NCBI GenBank assembly: GCA_021768485.1
Contig: JAIZVZ010000004.1
Coordinates: 1-64,000, forward strand
Length of the DNA: 64,000 nt
DNA from: Oxalobacteraceae bacterium
GTDB lineage: Bacteria > Pseudomonadota > Gammaproteobacteria > Burkholderiales > Burkholderiaceae_D
Reading direction: 5' to 3'
The position numbers were made by a program, and so were the translations under genes. How positions within the stretch are numbered: position 1 is the first letter of the stretch; each line of letters begins with the position of its first letter. Of this stretch, positions 38,266 through 47,080 are shown in pieces. The notes under the pieces are model-generated. The model worked only from the letters and a program-made list of their open reading frames with translations, searched no databases and was not told the DNA's origin.

Positions 38266-39725
38266 ACGAAGACATTCTCATCAATGTGACACCGCAGGAA
38301 ACCCGGGTAGCGCTGCTGCTGCAGGGCGCGGTGCAGGAATTGCATATAGAACGCAGCAGCTCGCGCGGCCTGACCGGCAATATCTATTCCGGCAAGGTGG
38401 TGCGCGTTTTGCCGGGCATGCAATCGGCCTTCATCGATATCGGCCTCGAGCGCGCGGCATTTTTGCACGTGGCCGACATTTGCGAGGCGCGCCCGCGCGA
38501 CAATCCGAACGGCGCCCTGATGCCGATCGAAAAAGTGCTGTTCGATGGCCAGGTCTTGACCGTGCAAGTGATCAAGGACCCGATCGGCACCAAAGGGGCG
38601 CGGCTGGCGACCCAGATTTCGATCGCCGGCCGCATGCTGGTCTACCTGCCGCGCGATCCGCACATCGGCATTTCGCAAAAAATCGAGAACGAGGCCGAGC
38701 GCGAACTGCTGCGCCAGCGCCTGCAAAGCCTGCTGCCCGACGATGAAAAGGGCGGCTATATCGTGCGCACCATGGCCGAAGAAGCCTCCGACGCCGACCT
38801 GCAAGCCGACGTCGACTACCTGCGCAAGATCTGGGCCGCCATTTCCAACCGCGCCAAGACGCGCCCGCCGACCAGCCTGCTGTACCAGGACCTGAGCCTG
38901 GCGCAACGCGTGCTGCGCGATTTCGTGCACGACGAAACCACCAGCATCCAGGTCGATTCGCGCGAGAACTTCATCAAGCTGACCGAATTCGCCACCGCCT
39001 ACACGCCCGGCGAACTGAGCCGGCTGCAGCACTATACCGGCGAGCGGCCGCTGTTCGACCTGCACGGCGTGGAAGTGGAAATCCTGCGCGCGCTGGGCCG
39101 GCGCGTCGACCTCAAGTCGGGCGGCTACCTGATCATCGACCAGACCGAAGCGATGACCACCATCGACGTCAACACCGGCGGCTTCGTCGGCGGCCGCAAT
39201 TTTGCCGACACGATTTTCAAGACCAATCTGGAAGCGGCGCTGGCCATCGCGCGCCAGCTGCGACTGCGCAATCTGGGCGGAATCATCATCCTCGACTTCA
39301 TCGACATGACCCAGACCGAGCATCGCAACGCCGTGCTGGCCGAACTGAAAAAAGCCCTGGCGCGCGACCGCACCAAGGTCTCGATCAGCGGCTTTTCGGC
39401 GCTCGGACTGGTGGAAATGACGCGCAAGCGCACCCGCGAATCGCTGGCCCATATCCTGTGCGAACAGTGCCCGGCCTGCGGCGGCAAGGGTCAGGTGAAA
39501 ACCTCGAAAACCATTTGCTATGAAATCCTGCGTGAATTGCTGCGCGAAGCCAAACAGTTCAATCCGCGCGAGTTTCGCATCCTCGCCTCGCAGGAAGTGG
39601 TCGACCTGTTTCTCGAGGAAGAATCGCAGCATCTGGCCATGCTGGGCGACTTCATCGGCAAGCCGATTTCCCTGCAGGTCGAAAGCACGTATCACCAAGA
39701 ACAGTACGATGTGATCTTGATGTAG
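38262..39725 (+). CDS. rng: ribonuclease G
   Basis: Endoribonuclease of 487 residues that matures the 16S rRNA 5' end and helps mRNA decay. An S1-like RNA-binding domain lies in the first 120 residues (GNIYSGKVVRVLPGMQSAFIDIG, given in part). The DNase I-like catalytic region carries TIDVNTGGFVG and IIILDFIDM (the two metal-binding Asp), and the zinc-link cysteines are in CEQCPACGGKG. The length fits RNase G, not RNase E. The start overlaps maf by 4 bases; the longer frame to 38106 is not used. Confidence 0.96.
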   Translation: MNEDILINVTPQETRVALLLQGAVQELHIERSSSRGLTGNIYSGKVVRVLPGMQSAFIDIGLERAAFLHVADICEARPRDNPNGALMPIEKVLFDGQVLTVQVIKDPIGTKGARLATQISIAGRMLVYLPRDPHIGISQKIENEAERELLRQRLQSLLPDDEKGGYIVRTMAEEASDADLQADVDYLRKIWAAISNRAKTRPPTSLLYQDLSLAQRVLRDFVHDETTSIQVDSRENFIKLTEFATAYTPGELSRLQHYTGERPLFDLHGVEVEILRALGRRVDLKSGGYLIIDQTEAMTTIDVNTGGFVGGRNFADTIFKTNLEAALAIARQLRLRNLGGIIILDFIDMTQTEHRNAVLAELKKALARDRTKVSISGFSALGLVEMTRKRTRESLAHILCEQCPACGGKGQVKTSKTICYEILRELLREAKQFNPREFRILASQEVVDLFLEEESQHLAMLGDFIGKPISLQVESTYHQEQYDVILM

Positions 39726-39781
39726 ATGACTGCCGCCATGGCCATGCATCTCCGCTCGCGCCCCGTGCGCGCCCTCCTCCG

Positions 39782-41152
39782 GTGACTGGCGTGCCGTCGC
39801 CTGCGTCCGGGGCTGGCGCCGCTGGCCTGGCAAGCGCCACCGAACCGGGCCTGCCGCAAGACGCGGCGCCGCACCGCGCCATGGCCGAAGCCGAGCGCGA
39901 GCGCGGCGACCAGCTGGCGGCGCTGGCACACCAGATCGCCGCCGAAACCCTGGAAGCGCATGCGGCCGGCACCCTCGGCGACGGCGCCGGCGGCCTGTGC
40001 ATGGTCGCCACCGGCTACTTCATGAAGGGCGAAGCGCAAACCGCGGCACGCTGGTACGAATTGGCGCTGGCGATCAATCCGCTACTGGCAATAGCCCATC
40101 AAAATCTGGCGGCCATCCACGCCAGCGCCGGCAATCTGGAGCAGGCCCGGCTATGCCGCGAACGCGCCTACCGCATCCAGCGCATCTTTATCGAAAGCGC
40201 CGGCAACGCCGCCCGCCGCGTCCTGGTTCTGTGCGTCGGCCAGACTGCCGGCAATATACCGGTCGAAACCCTGCTGCCGGCCGAAACGGTATGCCGCATC
40301 AAATACATCTTCGATTTTGCGAGCGCCGAGGACGAGGCGCAATTGCCGCCTTACGATCTGGTATGGAATGCCATCGGCGAGCCCGACGTCGCCGCGCCGC
40401 TGCAGCAGCGCCTTGAACACTTCATGCAGCGGTGCGGCCGGCCGCTGCTGAACCGGCCGGCGGCGGTCATGCGCACCCAGCGGCATAAGCTGCCGCTATT
40501 GCTGTCGGACCTGGCCGGTGTCGTCGTTGCGCCCTGCATCCGTGTCGCCGCGCCGATCCGAAACGAAGAACTCGGGGCGCAGCTGGCGGCGGCCGGCATC
40601 GCCCTGCCGGTCCTGCTGCGGCCGCTGGCCAGCCATGGCGGCCAGGGCCTGCAGCGCTGCCAGAGCGCGGACGAACTCGCGCAGCGGCTGCGGGCCGGCG
40701 ACGGCCCCCATTACCTGACCGCCTTTCGCGATACCGCAAACGCCGATGGCTACTATCGCAAATACCGCCTGATCTTCATCGGCGGCCAGCCGCATGCCTA
40801 CCATATGGCGATTTCACGGCACTGGCTCGTGCATTATTTTTCCGCCGATATGGAAACCACGCCATGGAAGATCGCCGAAGAGCGGCAGTTTCTGCAGGCG
40901 CCGGCGCAGGTGCTGGGTCCCAGAGCGTGGGCGGCGGCGCAGGCGATCGGGCAGCGCCTGGAGCTCGACTATGCCGGCATCGACTTTACCGTGCTGGCCG
41001 ACGGCAGCCTGTTCGTATTCGAAGCCAATGCCACGATGCTGGTGCACCGCGAACGCGAAAGCGGTCCGCTCGCGCATAAAAACATCGCGGTCGAACAGAT
41101 TGTCGCCGCCTTCGAAGCCTTGCAAGCGCGACGCAGCGCCGGCGCCGGCTGA
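39782..41152 (+). CDS. TPR / ATP-grasp domain protein
   Basis: About 456 residues. Residues 74-135 hold one or two tetratricopeptide-like units (ARWYELALAINPLLAIAHQNLA). The rest resembles an ATP-grasp ligase: a central alpha/beta part (145-260), a glycine-rich nucleotide loop in PVLLRPLASHGGQGL (277-290), then YRKYRLIFIGGQPHAYHMAIS and the metal region DFTVLADGSLFVFEANATM near the C-terminus. ATP-grasp enzymes join a carboxylate to an amine or thiol; partner and substrate are unknown. The start is uncertain: the GTG at 39782 opens the frame without a visible ribosome-binding site, and ATG 39881 is possible. The gene follows rng by 56 bases. Confidence 0.8.
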   Translation: MTGVPSPASGAGAAGLASATEPGLPQDAAPHRAMAEAERERGDQLAALAHQIAAETLEAHAAGTLGDGAGGLCMVATGYFMKGEAQTAARWYELALAINPLLAIAHQNLAAIHASAGNLEQARLCRERAYRIQRIFIESAGNAARRVLVLCVGQTAGNIPVETLLPAETVCRIKYIFDFASAEDEAQLPPYDLVWNAIGEPDVAAPLQQRLEHFMQRCGRPLLNRPAAVMRTQRHKLPLLLSDLAGVVVAPCIRVAAPIRNEELGAQLAAAGIALPVLLRPLASHGGQGLQRCQSADELAQRLRAGDGPHYLTAFRDTANADGYYRKYRLIFIGGQPHAYHMAISRHWLVHYFSADMETTPWKIAEERQFLQAPAQVLGPRAWAAAQAIGQRLELDYAGIDFTVLADGSLFVFEANATMLVHRERESGPLAHKNIAVEQIVAAFEALQARRSAGAG

Positions 41153-41389
41153 CCGCCATGGAAATGGCCGGGGCGGCGTGCCTGTATGCGGCAGCGGCAA
41201 TCCAACGATAAGCCGGGGGAAAACGCGGGTAACCGGCGGATACGGAGCTGGTAACTGCCGGTAACATTTGTAACGAATATAAAGCAAATTAAAAAAGATA
41301 AAACATACTCTGCAATCACGTTTACTCGTCATAAAATACAGCACGAAATGCCTGAAAACGAAAAATAACAGATTGGTATTGCTTTAACT

Positions 41390-41752
41390 ATGATGACGAA
41401 ATCCTTTCGCCCTGCTGAAATTTATTTGCGCTTTTTGAAATTGAGCGAAGCGCTGCAAAACATCCCCTTGGAGCTGAGCTCGCTCGATCCGCTGGAAGAA
41501 CGCATGCTGGCGCTGGTGGCGCGTGCCGGCCAGGATCATGAACGATTATCGGTGCGCGACATGATGGCGAAAAGCGAGCTCGGTTCGCCGGCCATGCTGC
41601 ATGGCCGCCTCAAATCGATGCGCAGCAAAGGCTGGATCAAGCTGTCCGACACTGAAGATTCGCGGCGCAAGCAGATCGAATTGACGGCCGCGGCACTGCT
41701 GCATTTCGACCATCTGTCGAGCTGCATGTTAAAGGCTGCCTGCCTGGCCTGA
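41390..41752 (+). CDS. MarR-like winged-helix regulator
   Basis: A 120-residue protein with a winged helix: LDPLEERMLALVARAG, then the recognition region MAKSELGSPAMLHGRLKSMRSKGWI, then a wing LSDTEDSRRKQIELT. This layout matches short MarR-type regulators; targets are unknown. Two ATGs in tandem (41390 and 41393). The 237 bases before it (41153-41389) are AT-rich and hold no gene, probably its promoter. Confidence 0.8.
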   Translation: MMTKSFRPAEIYLRFLKLSEALQNIPLELSSLDPLEERMLALVARAGQDHERLSVRDMMAKSELGSPAMLHGRLKSMRSKGWIKLSDTEDSRRKQIELTAAALLHFDHLSSCMLKAACLA

Positions 41753-41823
41753 TAACGCCGGGCGGCACAGTCCGCTGTCGCCGCCGGGTCGCCGGCGATT
41801 CTGGCGCCGGCCCCATTCTCTTC

Positions 41824-42876
41824 TCAATTGCCCTGCATGACTTCGTCGAGGGCCGTCTGCACCATTTGCGGCGTCAAATCCTGCATGCAGCGCTGGTGCC
41901 CGAGAGGGCATACGCGTTGCCGGCACGGCGCGCACGACAGTTGCAGCGAAAGCGAGGCCGCGCGATCCGAAAACGGCGGCGCATGCAAAGGGTCGGTCGG
42001 GCCGTACAGCGCCACGATAGGCCGGTTCAGCGCCGAAGCGATGTGCAGCAAGCCGCTGTCGTTGGCCACCATCGCCTGCGCGCCGGCGATCAGGGCGGCG
42101 GCCTGCGTCAGGCTGGTGTTGCCGGCCAGGTTATATAATCCGGCCGCAGGCGCATCGCCGCTACCGGCCTGCTGCTCCAGTACGGCCGCGCACACCTCCC
42201 TGTCCTTGGGCGAACCGAGCAAGACGATTTGCAGTTGCGGCCGCTGCCGCCGCAAGGCCGCGGCCAGCGCCGCAAAATGGGCGGCCGGCCAGCGCTTGGC
42301 AGGCCCGAATTCGGCGCCCGGCCCCATTACCAGCCAGGGCCTGCCGGCATCGATGCCGACGGCGGCGGCGGCGGCGGCAATCAGCTCGGCCGAGACCTGC
42401 AAACGCGGGCGCGGCACGGAACCTGGGGCCGCGGCGGACGGGGCGCTGGCCAGCGCCGCATAAAACGGCACCATCGCCCGCGGTGCCTGCGGATCGTCGC
42501 GGTGCATCACATTGAGCAGGCCGTAACGCATCTCGCCGCGATAACCGACCCGGCGCGCAATCCCGGCCAGCCAGGGAATCAGGGCATATTTGATTGTATT
42601 TGGCAAAACGTAGGCGTCGGCATAGCCGATCGCGCGCAGCTGGCGGGCAAACGCGCGCCGCTCCTTCAGTTGCAGCGCGCCGTGGCGAAACGGCGTTTCC
42701 ATCACGTTATCGACCTCGGCCATCAAACGCCAGATCGGCGCCACCGACGGCGGCGCCAGGACATCGATGGCGCGCCCGGGCTGCTGCTGCTTCAACAGCG
42801 CCAGCAGCGGTTGCGCCATGACCGCATCGCCGATCCAGTTCGGCGAAATAATCAAGGTCCGCAGCGGCGCCATCAT
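41824..42876 (-). CDS. waaF: lipopolysaccharide heptosyltransferase II
   Basis: GT9-family transferase of 350 residues that adds the second heptose to the LPS inner core at the cytoplasmic face of the inner membrane. Signs: LIISPNWIGDAVMAQPLL at the N-terminus, MGPGAEFGPAKRWPAAHF and MVANDSGLLHIASALNRPIVALYGPTDP (given in part) in the ADP-heptose binding half, and CAPCRQRVCPLGHQRCM near the end. The start overlaps the msbA stop by 4 bases. Confidence 0.94.
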   Translation of the reverse strand: MMAPLRTLIISPNWIGDAVMAQPLLALLKQQQPGRAIDVLAPPSVAPIWRLMAEVDNVMETPFRHGALQLKERRAFARQLRAIGYADAYVLPNTIKYALIPWLAGIARRVGYRGEMRYGLLNVMHRDDPQAPRAMVPFYAALASAPSAAAPGSVPRPRLQVSAELIAAAAAAVGIDAGRPWLVMGPGAEFGPAKRWPAAHFAALAAALRRQRPQLQIVLLGSPKDREVCAAVLEQQAGSGDAPAAGLYNLAGNTSLTQAAALIAGAQAMVANDSGLLHIASALNRPIVALYGPTDPLHAPPFSDRAASLSLQLSCAPCRQRVCPLGHQRCMQDLTPQMVQTALDEVMQGN

Positions 42877-44621
42877 GCCGGCAGCGCCGCCTGCGCGGCA
42901 AATTGCATGTGATACAGATTGGCGTAGGCGCCGTTCTTCTCCAGCAATTCGTCGTGCGTTCCGATCTCGACGATGCTTCCGTGTTCGAGCACCACGATGC
43001 GGCTGGCGCGCTCGATGGTCGACAGCCGATGGGCGATCACCAGCGTGGTTCGCCCCAGCATCAATTCATCGAGTGCGGCCTGCACCGCGCGTTCCGATTC
43101 GGTGTCGAGCGCCGACGTGGCCTCGTCCAGAATCAGGATCGGCGCGTCCTTGTAAATTGCCCGCGCAATGGCGACCCGCTGCCGCTGCCCGCCCGACAGG
43201 CGCATGCCGTTCTCGCCGATGCGTGTTTGCAAACCCTGCGGCAGACCGGCCACCACATCCTGCAGATGCGCGGCCTTGACCGCCGCGTCGAGACGCTGCG
43301 GGTCGACCTGCTCGGCGCCATAAGCGATATTGGCGCCCAGCGTGTCGTCGAACAGCACGACGTTCTGGCTGACCATTGCCAGTTGCGCGCGCAGGCTGGC
43401 CAATGTCAGATCCTCGAAAGGAATGCCGTCGAGCGAAATGGCCCCTGAAGTGGGTGCATAAAAGCGCGTCACCAGATGCACGAGGGTCGACTTGCCGCCG
43501 CCCGACATGCCCACCAGCGCCACGGTCTCGCCGGGCTGGATCTCGAGCGAGACGTCGACCAGCGCCGGCCGGTCCAGCGGCGTGTACTGGAAGCACACAT
43601 GGTCGAGATGCAGGTGGCCGCGCGCGCGTTCGATGACGCGGCTGCCGGTATCTTCTTCGACGGCCGCATCCATCATCGCAAACACGGTTTCGGCCGCGGC
43701 CATGCCGCGCTGCAGCGGGCCGTTGACTTCGACCAGGCTTTTCAGCGGCGCCAGCAACATCAGCATATTCATGATGAACTGGGTAAATTCGCCGACCGTG
43801 ATCTCATGCTGCTGGGCCTGGTGCAGGGCCATCACGACCACCACCGAAACGGCCAGCGCAGTGGCGATCTGGGTCACCGGCACGGTCGCCGCACCGGCCA
43901 CCGTGATGCGCTGCGAATAGCCGCGCAAGGCATCGCTGCGCATTTCGAAACGCCGGCTTTCATAGCGCTCGCCGGCAAAGATGCGAATCACCTGGTGGCC
44001 GCGCGCGGCTTCTTCGACCACTTGCGTCATCTCGCCGGTGACGCGCTGGTTGTCGCGGTTCAGCGCGCGCAGCCGGCGCGTGGTATAGCGCACGATGACG
44101 GCCGTGATCGGCACCACGAACAGCGCCACCAGCGTCAGGCGCCAGTTCAGATACAGCAGCGACACCAGCAATGCCAGCACCGTCAGGCTATCGCGCACAA
44201 AAGCCAGGAAGACCGAGGTGATCATGTCGACCACCTGCCGCACCTCGGCGATCATGGTATTGATCATGGCGCCGGTCGACTCCTGATGAAAGCGCGCAGC
44301 CGGCAGGCGCAGCAAACGGTGGAACATAATGCGCCGCAAGTCGTTGAGCACGCGGCTCAAAACCCAGTTGTTCAGGTAAGCGGTCGAAAAGGTAAACACG
44401 CCGCGCAGCGCGAAGATCGAAATCAGGATCAGCGGCACCAGCCACAGATTAAAATGCGGACCGCTCTCGCCGAAACCATTGTCCAGCAAGACCTGGGTCG
44501 CATAGGTGAGCATCGGCTGCGTGCTGGCGGTGCCGGCCATCATGATCAGCGACAGGAAAAAACGGCCGCGGTACGGCTTGAGCACGCGCAGCAGGCGGGC
44601 GATGATATCGTTATTACTCAT
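42873..44621 (-). CDS. msbA: lipid A export ABC transporter MsbA
   Basis: Half-size ABC exporter of 582 residues: six membrane segments in the first 310 residues, then an ATPase domain with Walker A GMSGGGKST, signature LSGGQRQR and Walker B ILILDEATSALD. It flips core-lipid A to the periplasmic leaflet. It overlaps waaL (8 bases) upstream and waaF (4 bases) downstream, so the three form a tightly packed LPS operon. Confidence 0.94.
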   Translation of the reverse strand: MSNNDIIARLLRVLKPYRGRFFLSLIMMAGTASTQPMLTYATQVLLDNGFGESGPHFNLWLVPLILISIFALRGVFTFSTAYLNNWVLSRVLNDLRRIMFHRLLRLPAARFHQESTGAMINTMIAEVRQVVDMITSVFLAFVRDSLTVLALLVSLLYLNWRLTLVALFVVPITAVIVRYTTRRLRALNRDNQRVTGEMTQVVEEAARGHQVIRIFAGERYESRRFEMRSDALRGYSQRITVAGAATVPVTQIATALAVSVVVVMALHQAQQHEITVGEFTQFIMNMLMLLAPLKSLVEVNGPLQRGMAAAETVFAMMDAAVEEDTGSRVIERARGHLHLDHVCFQYTPLDRPALVDVSLEIQPGETVALVGMSGGGKSTLVHLVTRFYAPTSGAISLDGIPFEDLTLASLRAQLAMVSQNVVLFDDTLGANIAYGAEQVDPQRLDAAVKAAHLQDVVAGLPQGLQTRIGENGMRLSGGQRQRVAIARAIYKDAPILILDEATSALDTESERAVQAALDELMLGRTTLVIAHRLSTIERASRIVVLEHGSIVEIGTHDELLEKNGAYANLYHMQFAAQAALPA

Positions 44622-45894
44622 CTTGTGCCTTCCCGGACAAGCAGTAGCCGATCAGGACGCACACCATGATGACGTAGAAAAACAGCGTATTCATCAGCCA
44701 GAACATGACGTCCGTCAGGCCGAAACCGATGAAGGACAAGACCAGCAGCACGCCGGCCACTGCCGCGGCCTTGGGGTTGGTCCGGCCGTCGGGCAAGACG
44801 CAGCCATCGGGAATATCGCCGGCGGCGGGCTTTTTCTCGAGGACCGACAAAAAGAAAACCAGGGGGCCCAGATAAATCATCAACAGGCAGGCGAAATCGA
44901 GCAGGCCGCCGGTGGCAAGGAAAAACAGGCTGTCGTTATGACTGCTCGAAAAAGTCAGCGCCAGCGAATGCTGGATGCGGCCCTGGTCGGCCAGCGCCTG
45001 CAAGACCGGGAAAAACTGATCGCGCCCGACGCCGAGCAGAGGATGATCGGTAAACATCAGCCACGAGGCTTTCCACAATTCGAGCCGGATCCCGACCGAG
45101 GTGCTGGCATCGCCGCGATGCAGATAGCCCTGCACCTCGGAGACGGCCAGCGCGATGCGGTCGGCAATGCCGGTGGCCGGCACCGCGACGGCCACCGCAA
45201 ACAGCAGCAGCACCAGCACGCAACCGGCCAGCACCACTTTGCCATTGATCGTGCGGCCGTAACGCACCAGCGGCGGCACGGCGAACAGCAAGGCGACCCA
45301 GCCGCCGCGCGAGCCCGACAACAGGGACGCCACCATGCAGCACAGCAGCGCAAATCCGGGCAGGTAGGCCAGGCGCGTGTTGCGGAAATACGAGGCCGAA
45401 CAGAAGGCCATCAAACCGAGCGCCAGCGCCAGGTCGCCGAACGTGATCGGATGATGGGTATAGCCTTCGACGCGGTCGATGTGATAGCCGAAGCGCTGCA
45501 CCAGCGCAAAGATGCCGACCGCAACCGCGCCGACGCACAAGCCGCTCCAGAACCAGCGGATCGGCGGTTTGAAATACAGGACAAAGCCGATGCAGGAAAA
45601 AGCCAGCACGAAGCGCACCGGACCGTCGATCATGTGGGCACTGCGGTGGGTGAGCAGCATGCGCAGCAGCGAGACCAGGAAATAGGCGACGAAGCCGGCC
45701 AGCACCCAGCGCAAGGTGGCAAAATTGTCGCCATAGATGCGTGCCACGCCGCGCCTGAAATGGAACAGCACCGCGCCGAGCATCAGCAACTGCGCCAGCA
45801 TCATGCCAAACGAGGTCGTCAGGGCCATGGCCGGCAATAAGAACATCAGCAAAGCGGCAAAATCGGGGCGCGGCTGGGAGATGCGATTGATCAT
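44614..45894 (-). CDS. waaL: O-antigen ligase family protein
   Basis: Multi-pass inner-membrane protein of about 426 residues with many hydrophobic segments and the large periplasmic loop typical of the Wzy_C/WaaL family. The conserved RGG-like SGSRGGWVALL and the histidine stretch in HPLLGVGRDQFFPVL are visible. WaaL joins O-antigen or another glycan to lipid A-core at the periplasmic face; some relatives ligate to proteins (PglL-type), so the acceptor is not certain. The ATG at 45892-45894 is used (MINRISQPRPDF); the upstream frame to 45936 is unlikely. First gene of the msbA-waaF operon. Confidence 0.88.
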   Translation of the reverse strand: MINRISQPRPDFAALLMFLLPAMALTTSFGMMLAQLLMLGAVLFHFRRGVARIYGDNFATLRWVLAGFVAYFLVSLLRMLLTHRSAHMIDGPVRFVLAFSCIGFVLYFKPPIRWFWSGLCVGAVAVGIFALVQRFGYHIDRVEGYTHHPITFGDLALALGLMAFCSASYFRNTRLAYLPGFALLCCMVASLLSGSRGGWVALLFAVPPLVRYGRTINGKVVLAGCVLVLLLFAVAVAVPATGIADRIALAVSEVQGYLHRGDASTSVGIRLELWKASWLMFTDHPLLGVGRDQFFPVLQALADQGRIQHSLALTFSSSHNDSLFFLATGGLLDFACLLMIYLGPLVFFLSVLEKKPAAGDIPDGCVLPDGRTNPKAAAVAGVLLVLSFIGFGLTDVMFWLMNTLFFYVIMVCVLIGYCLSGKAQDE

Positions 45895-46036
45895 GGATAC
45901 ACTGTCTGCCGTATAGAATATGCAAAAAATATGCAAAATTACACAAAATTTGGTTTGCCAGCGACGATTGTCGCTTTATACACTGGCACACCGGTTTAAG
46001 ATGTGGATTATAACGATGTGCTTCGCGAAAGTCTGA

Positions 46037-47080
46037 ATGCTTAACTCTTTTTCACATATTTTGATTTGCCGAACCGACAATATCGGCGATTTGGTCCTCA
46101 CTTTGCCGCTGGCCGGCTATCTGAAAAGCCTTTATCCGGGAATTACCGTCGATTTCCTGGTGCGTGCCTATGCGGCGCCGGTCGTGCGCCACTGCCGCCA
46201 TGTCGACCAGGTGATCGCGCTCGAAAGCCTGGTCGACCCCAAGACGTATTTTGCGCAATCGCAGATCGACACCATCATTTTTGCCTACCCATCGCGCAGG
46301 CTGGCACAGGCAGCGCGCCAGGCCGGGATCAAGAACCGGGTCGGCACCAGCCACCGCCTGCATCACTGGCTCAATTGCAACCGGCTGGCCCACTTCAGCC
46401 GCGTCAAGTCGAGCCTGCACGAAGCGCAACTCAATTTCGCCCTGCTGCGTCCGCTCGGGATCGATATCACACCGCCGCTGAAAACGATTCCGGCCTGGTA
46501 CGGCCTCGACGCCGGGCGCTGGGATGCCCGCTTTTCGGAGCGCCATTTCAACCTGATCCTGCACCCTAAGTCGAACGGCAACGGCCGCGAATGGCCGATC
46601 GGCCACTATCTGGCGCTGGCGCAGCTGCTGGCGGCCGATCCGGCCATCGTCTGCTGGGTGACCGGCAGCGCGCAGGAAGGCGCCTGGCTGGCCCAGCATG
46701 CGGCCGCCCTGCTGGCCCTGCCGAATGTGCGCAACCTGTGCGGCAGCATGGACCTGGACGGCCTGACGAACCTGATCGCGGCAGCCGACGGCCTGGTGGC
46801 CAGCGGCACCGGCCCGCTACACCTGTCGGCAGCGCTCGGGCGGCCGACGCTGGGCCTGTTCCCGCCCCTGAAACCGATCGACCCGGCGCGCTGGGCGCCG
46901 CTCGGCGAACAGGCGCAGGTATTGTGCGAAGCGCAGCCCTGCCGCGGCTGCGCCGATGCGGCACGCTGCACCTGCATGCAAAACATCACGCCGGCCATGG
47001 TGGCCGAGGTCATCGGCGGCTGGCAGGCGGCGGCCGGCAAAAGCGGTGCCGCCCGCGACGCGATCGACACTCAGCCGTAG
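46037..47080 (+). CDS. glycosyltransferase family 9 (heptosyltransferase-like)
   Basis: A 347-residue GT9 protein related to WaaC/F/Q. It has LICRTDNIGDLVLTLPLAGYLK at the N-terminus (given in part), HPKSNGNGREWPIGHY and GLVASGTGPLHLSAALGRPTLGLFPP in the donor half, and CRGCADAARCTCM at the end. It probably adds a further heptose (WaaQ-type) or related sugar to the LPS core. It is divergent from waaL across 142 bases and convergent with dnaE, overlapping it by 10 bases. Confidence 0.9.
   Translation: MLNSFSHILICRTDNIGDLVLTLPLAGYLKSLYPGITVDFLVRAYAAPVVRHCRHVDQVIALESLVDPKTYFAQSQIDTIIFAYPSRRLAQAARQAGIKNRVGTSHRLHHWLNCNRLAHFSRVKSSLHEAQLNFALLRPLGIDITPPLKTIPAWYGLDAGRWDARFSERHFNLILHPKSNGNGREWPIGHYLALAQLLAADPAIVCWVTGSAQEGAWLAQHAAALLALPNVRNLCGSMDLDGLTNLIAAADGLVASGTGPLHLSAALGRPTLGLFPPLKPIDPARWAPLGEQAQVLCEAQPCRGCADAARCTCMQNITPAMVAEVIGGWQAAAGKSGAARDAIDTQP

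Noticed and set aside
39726-39785. Short ATG frame between rng and the TPR/ATP-grasp gene as a broken N-terminus
   Set aside because: It is 19 codons long, in another frame, without a recognisable sequence; a frameshift cannot be shown.
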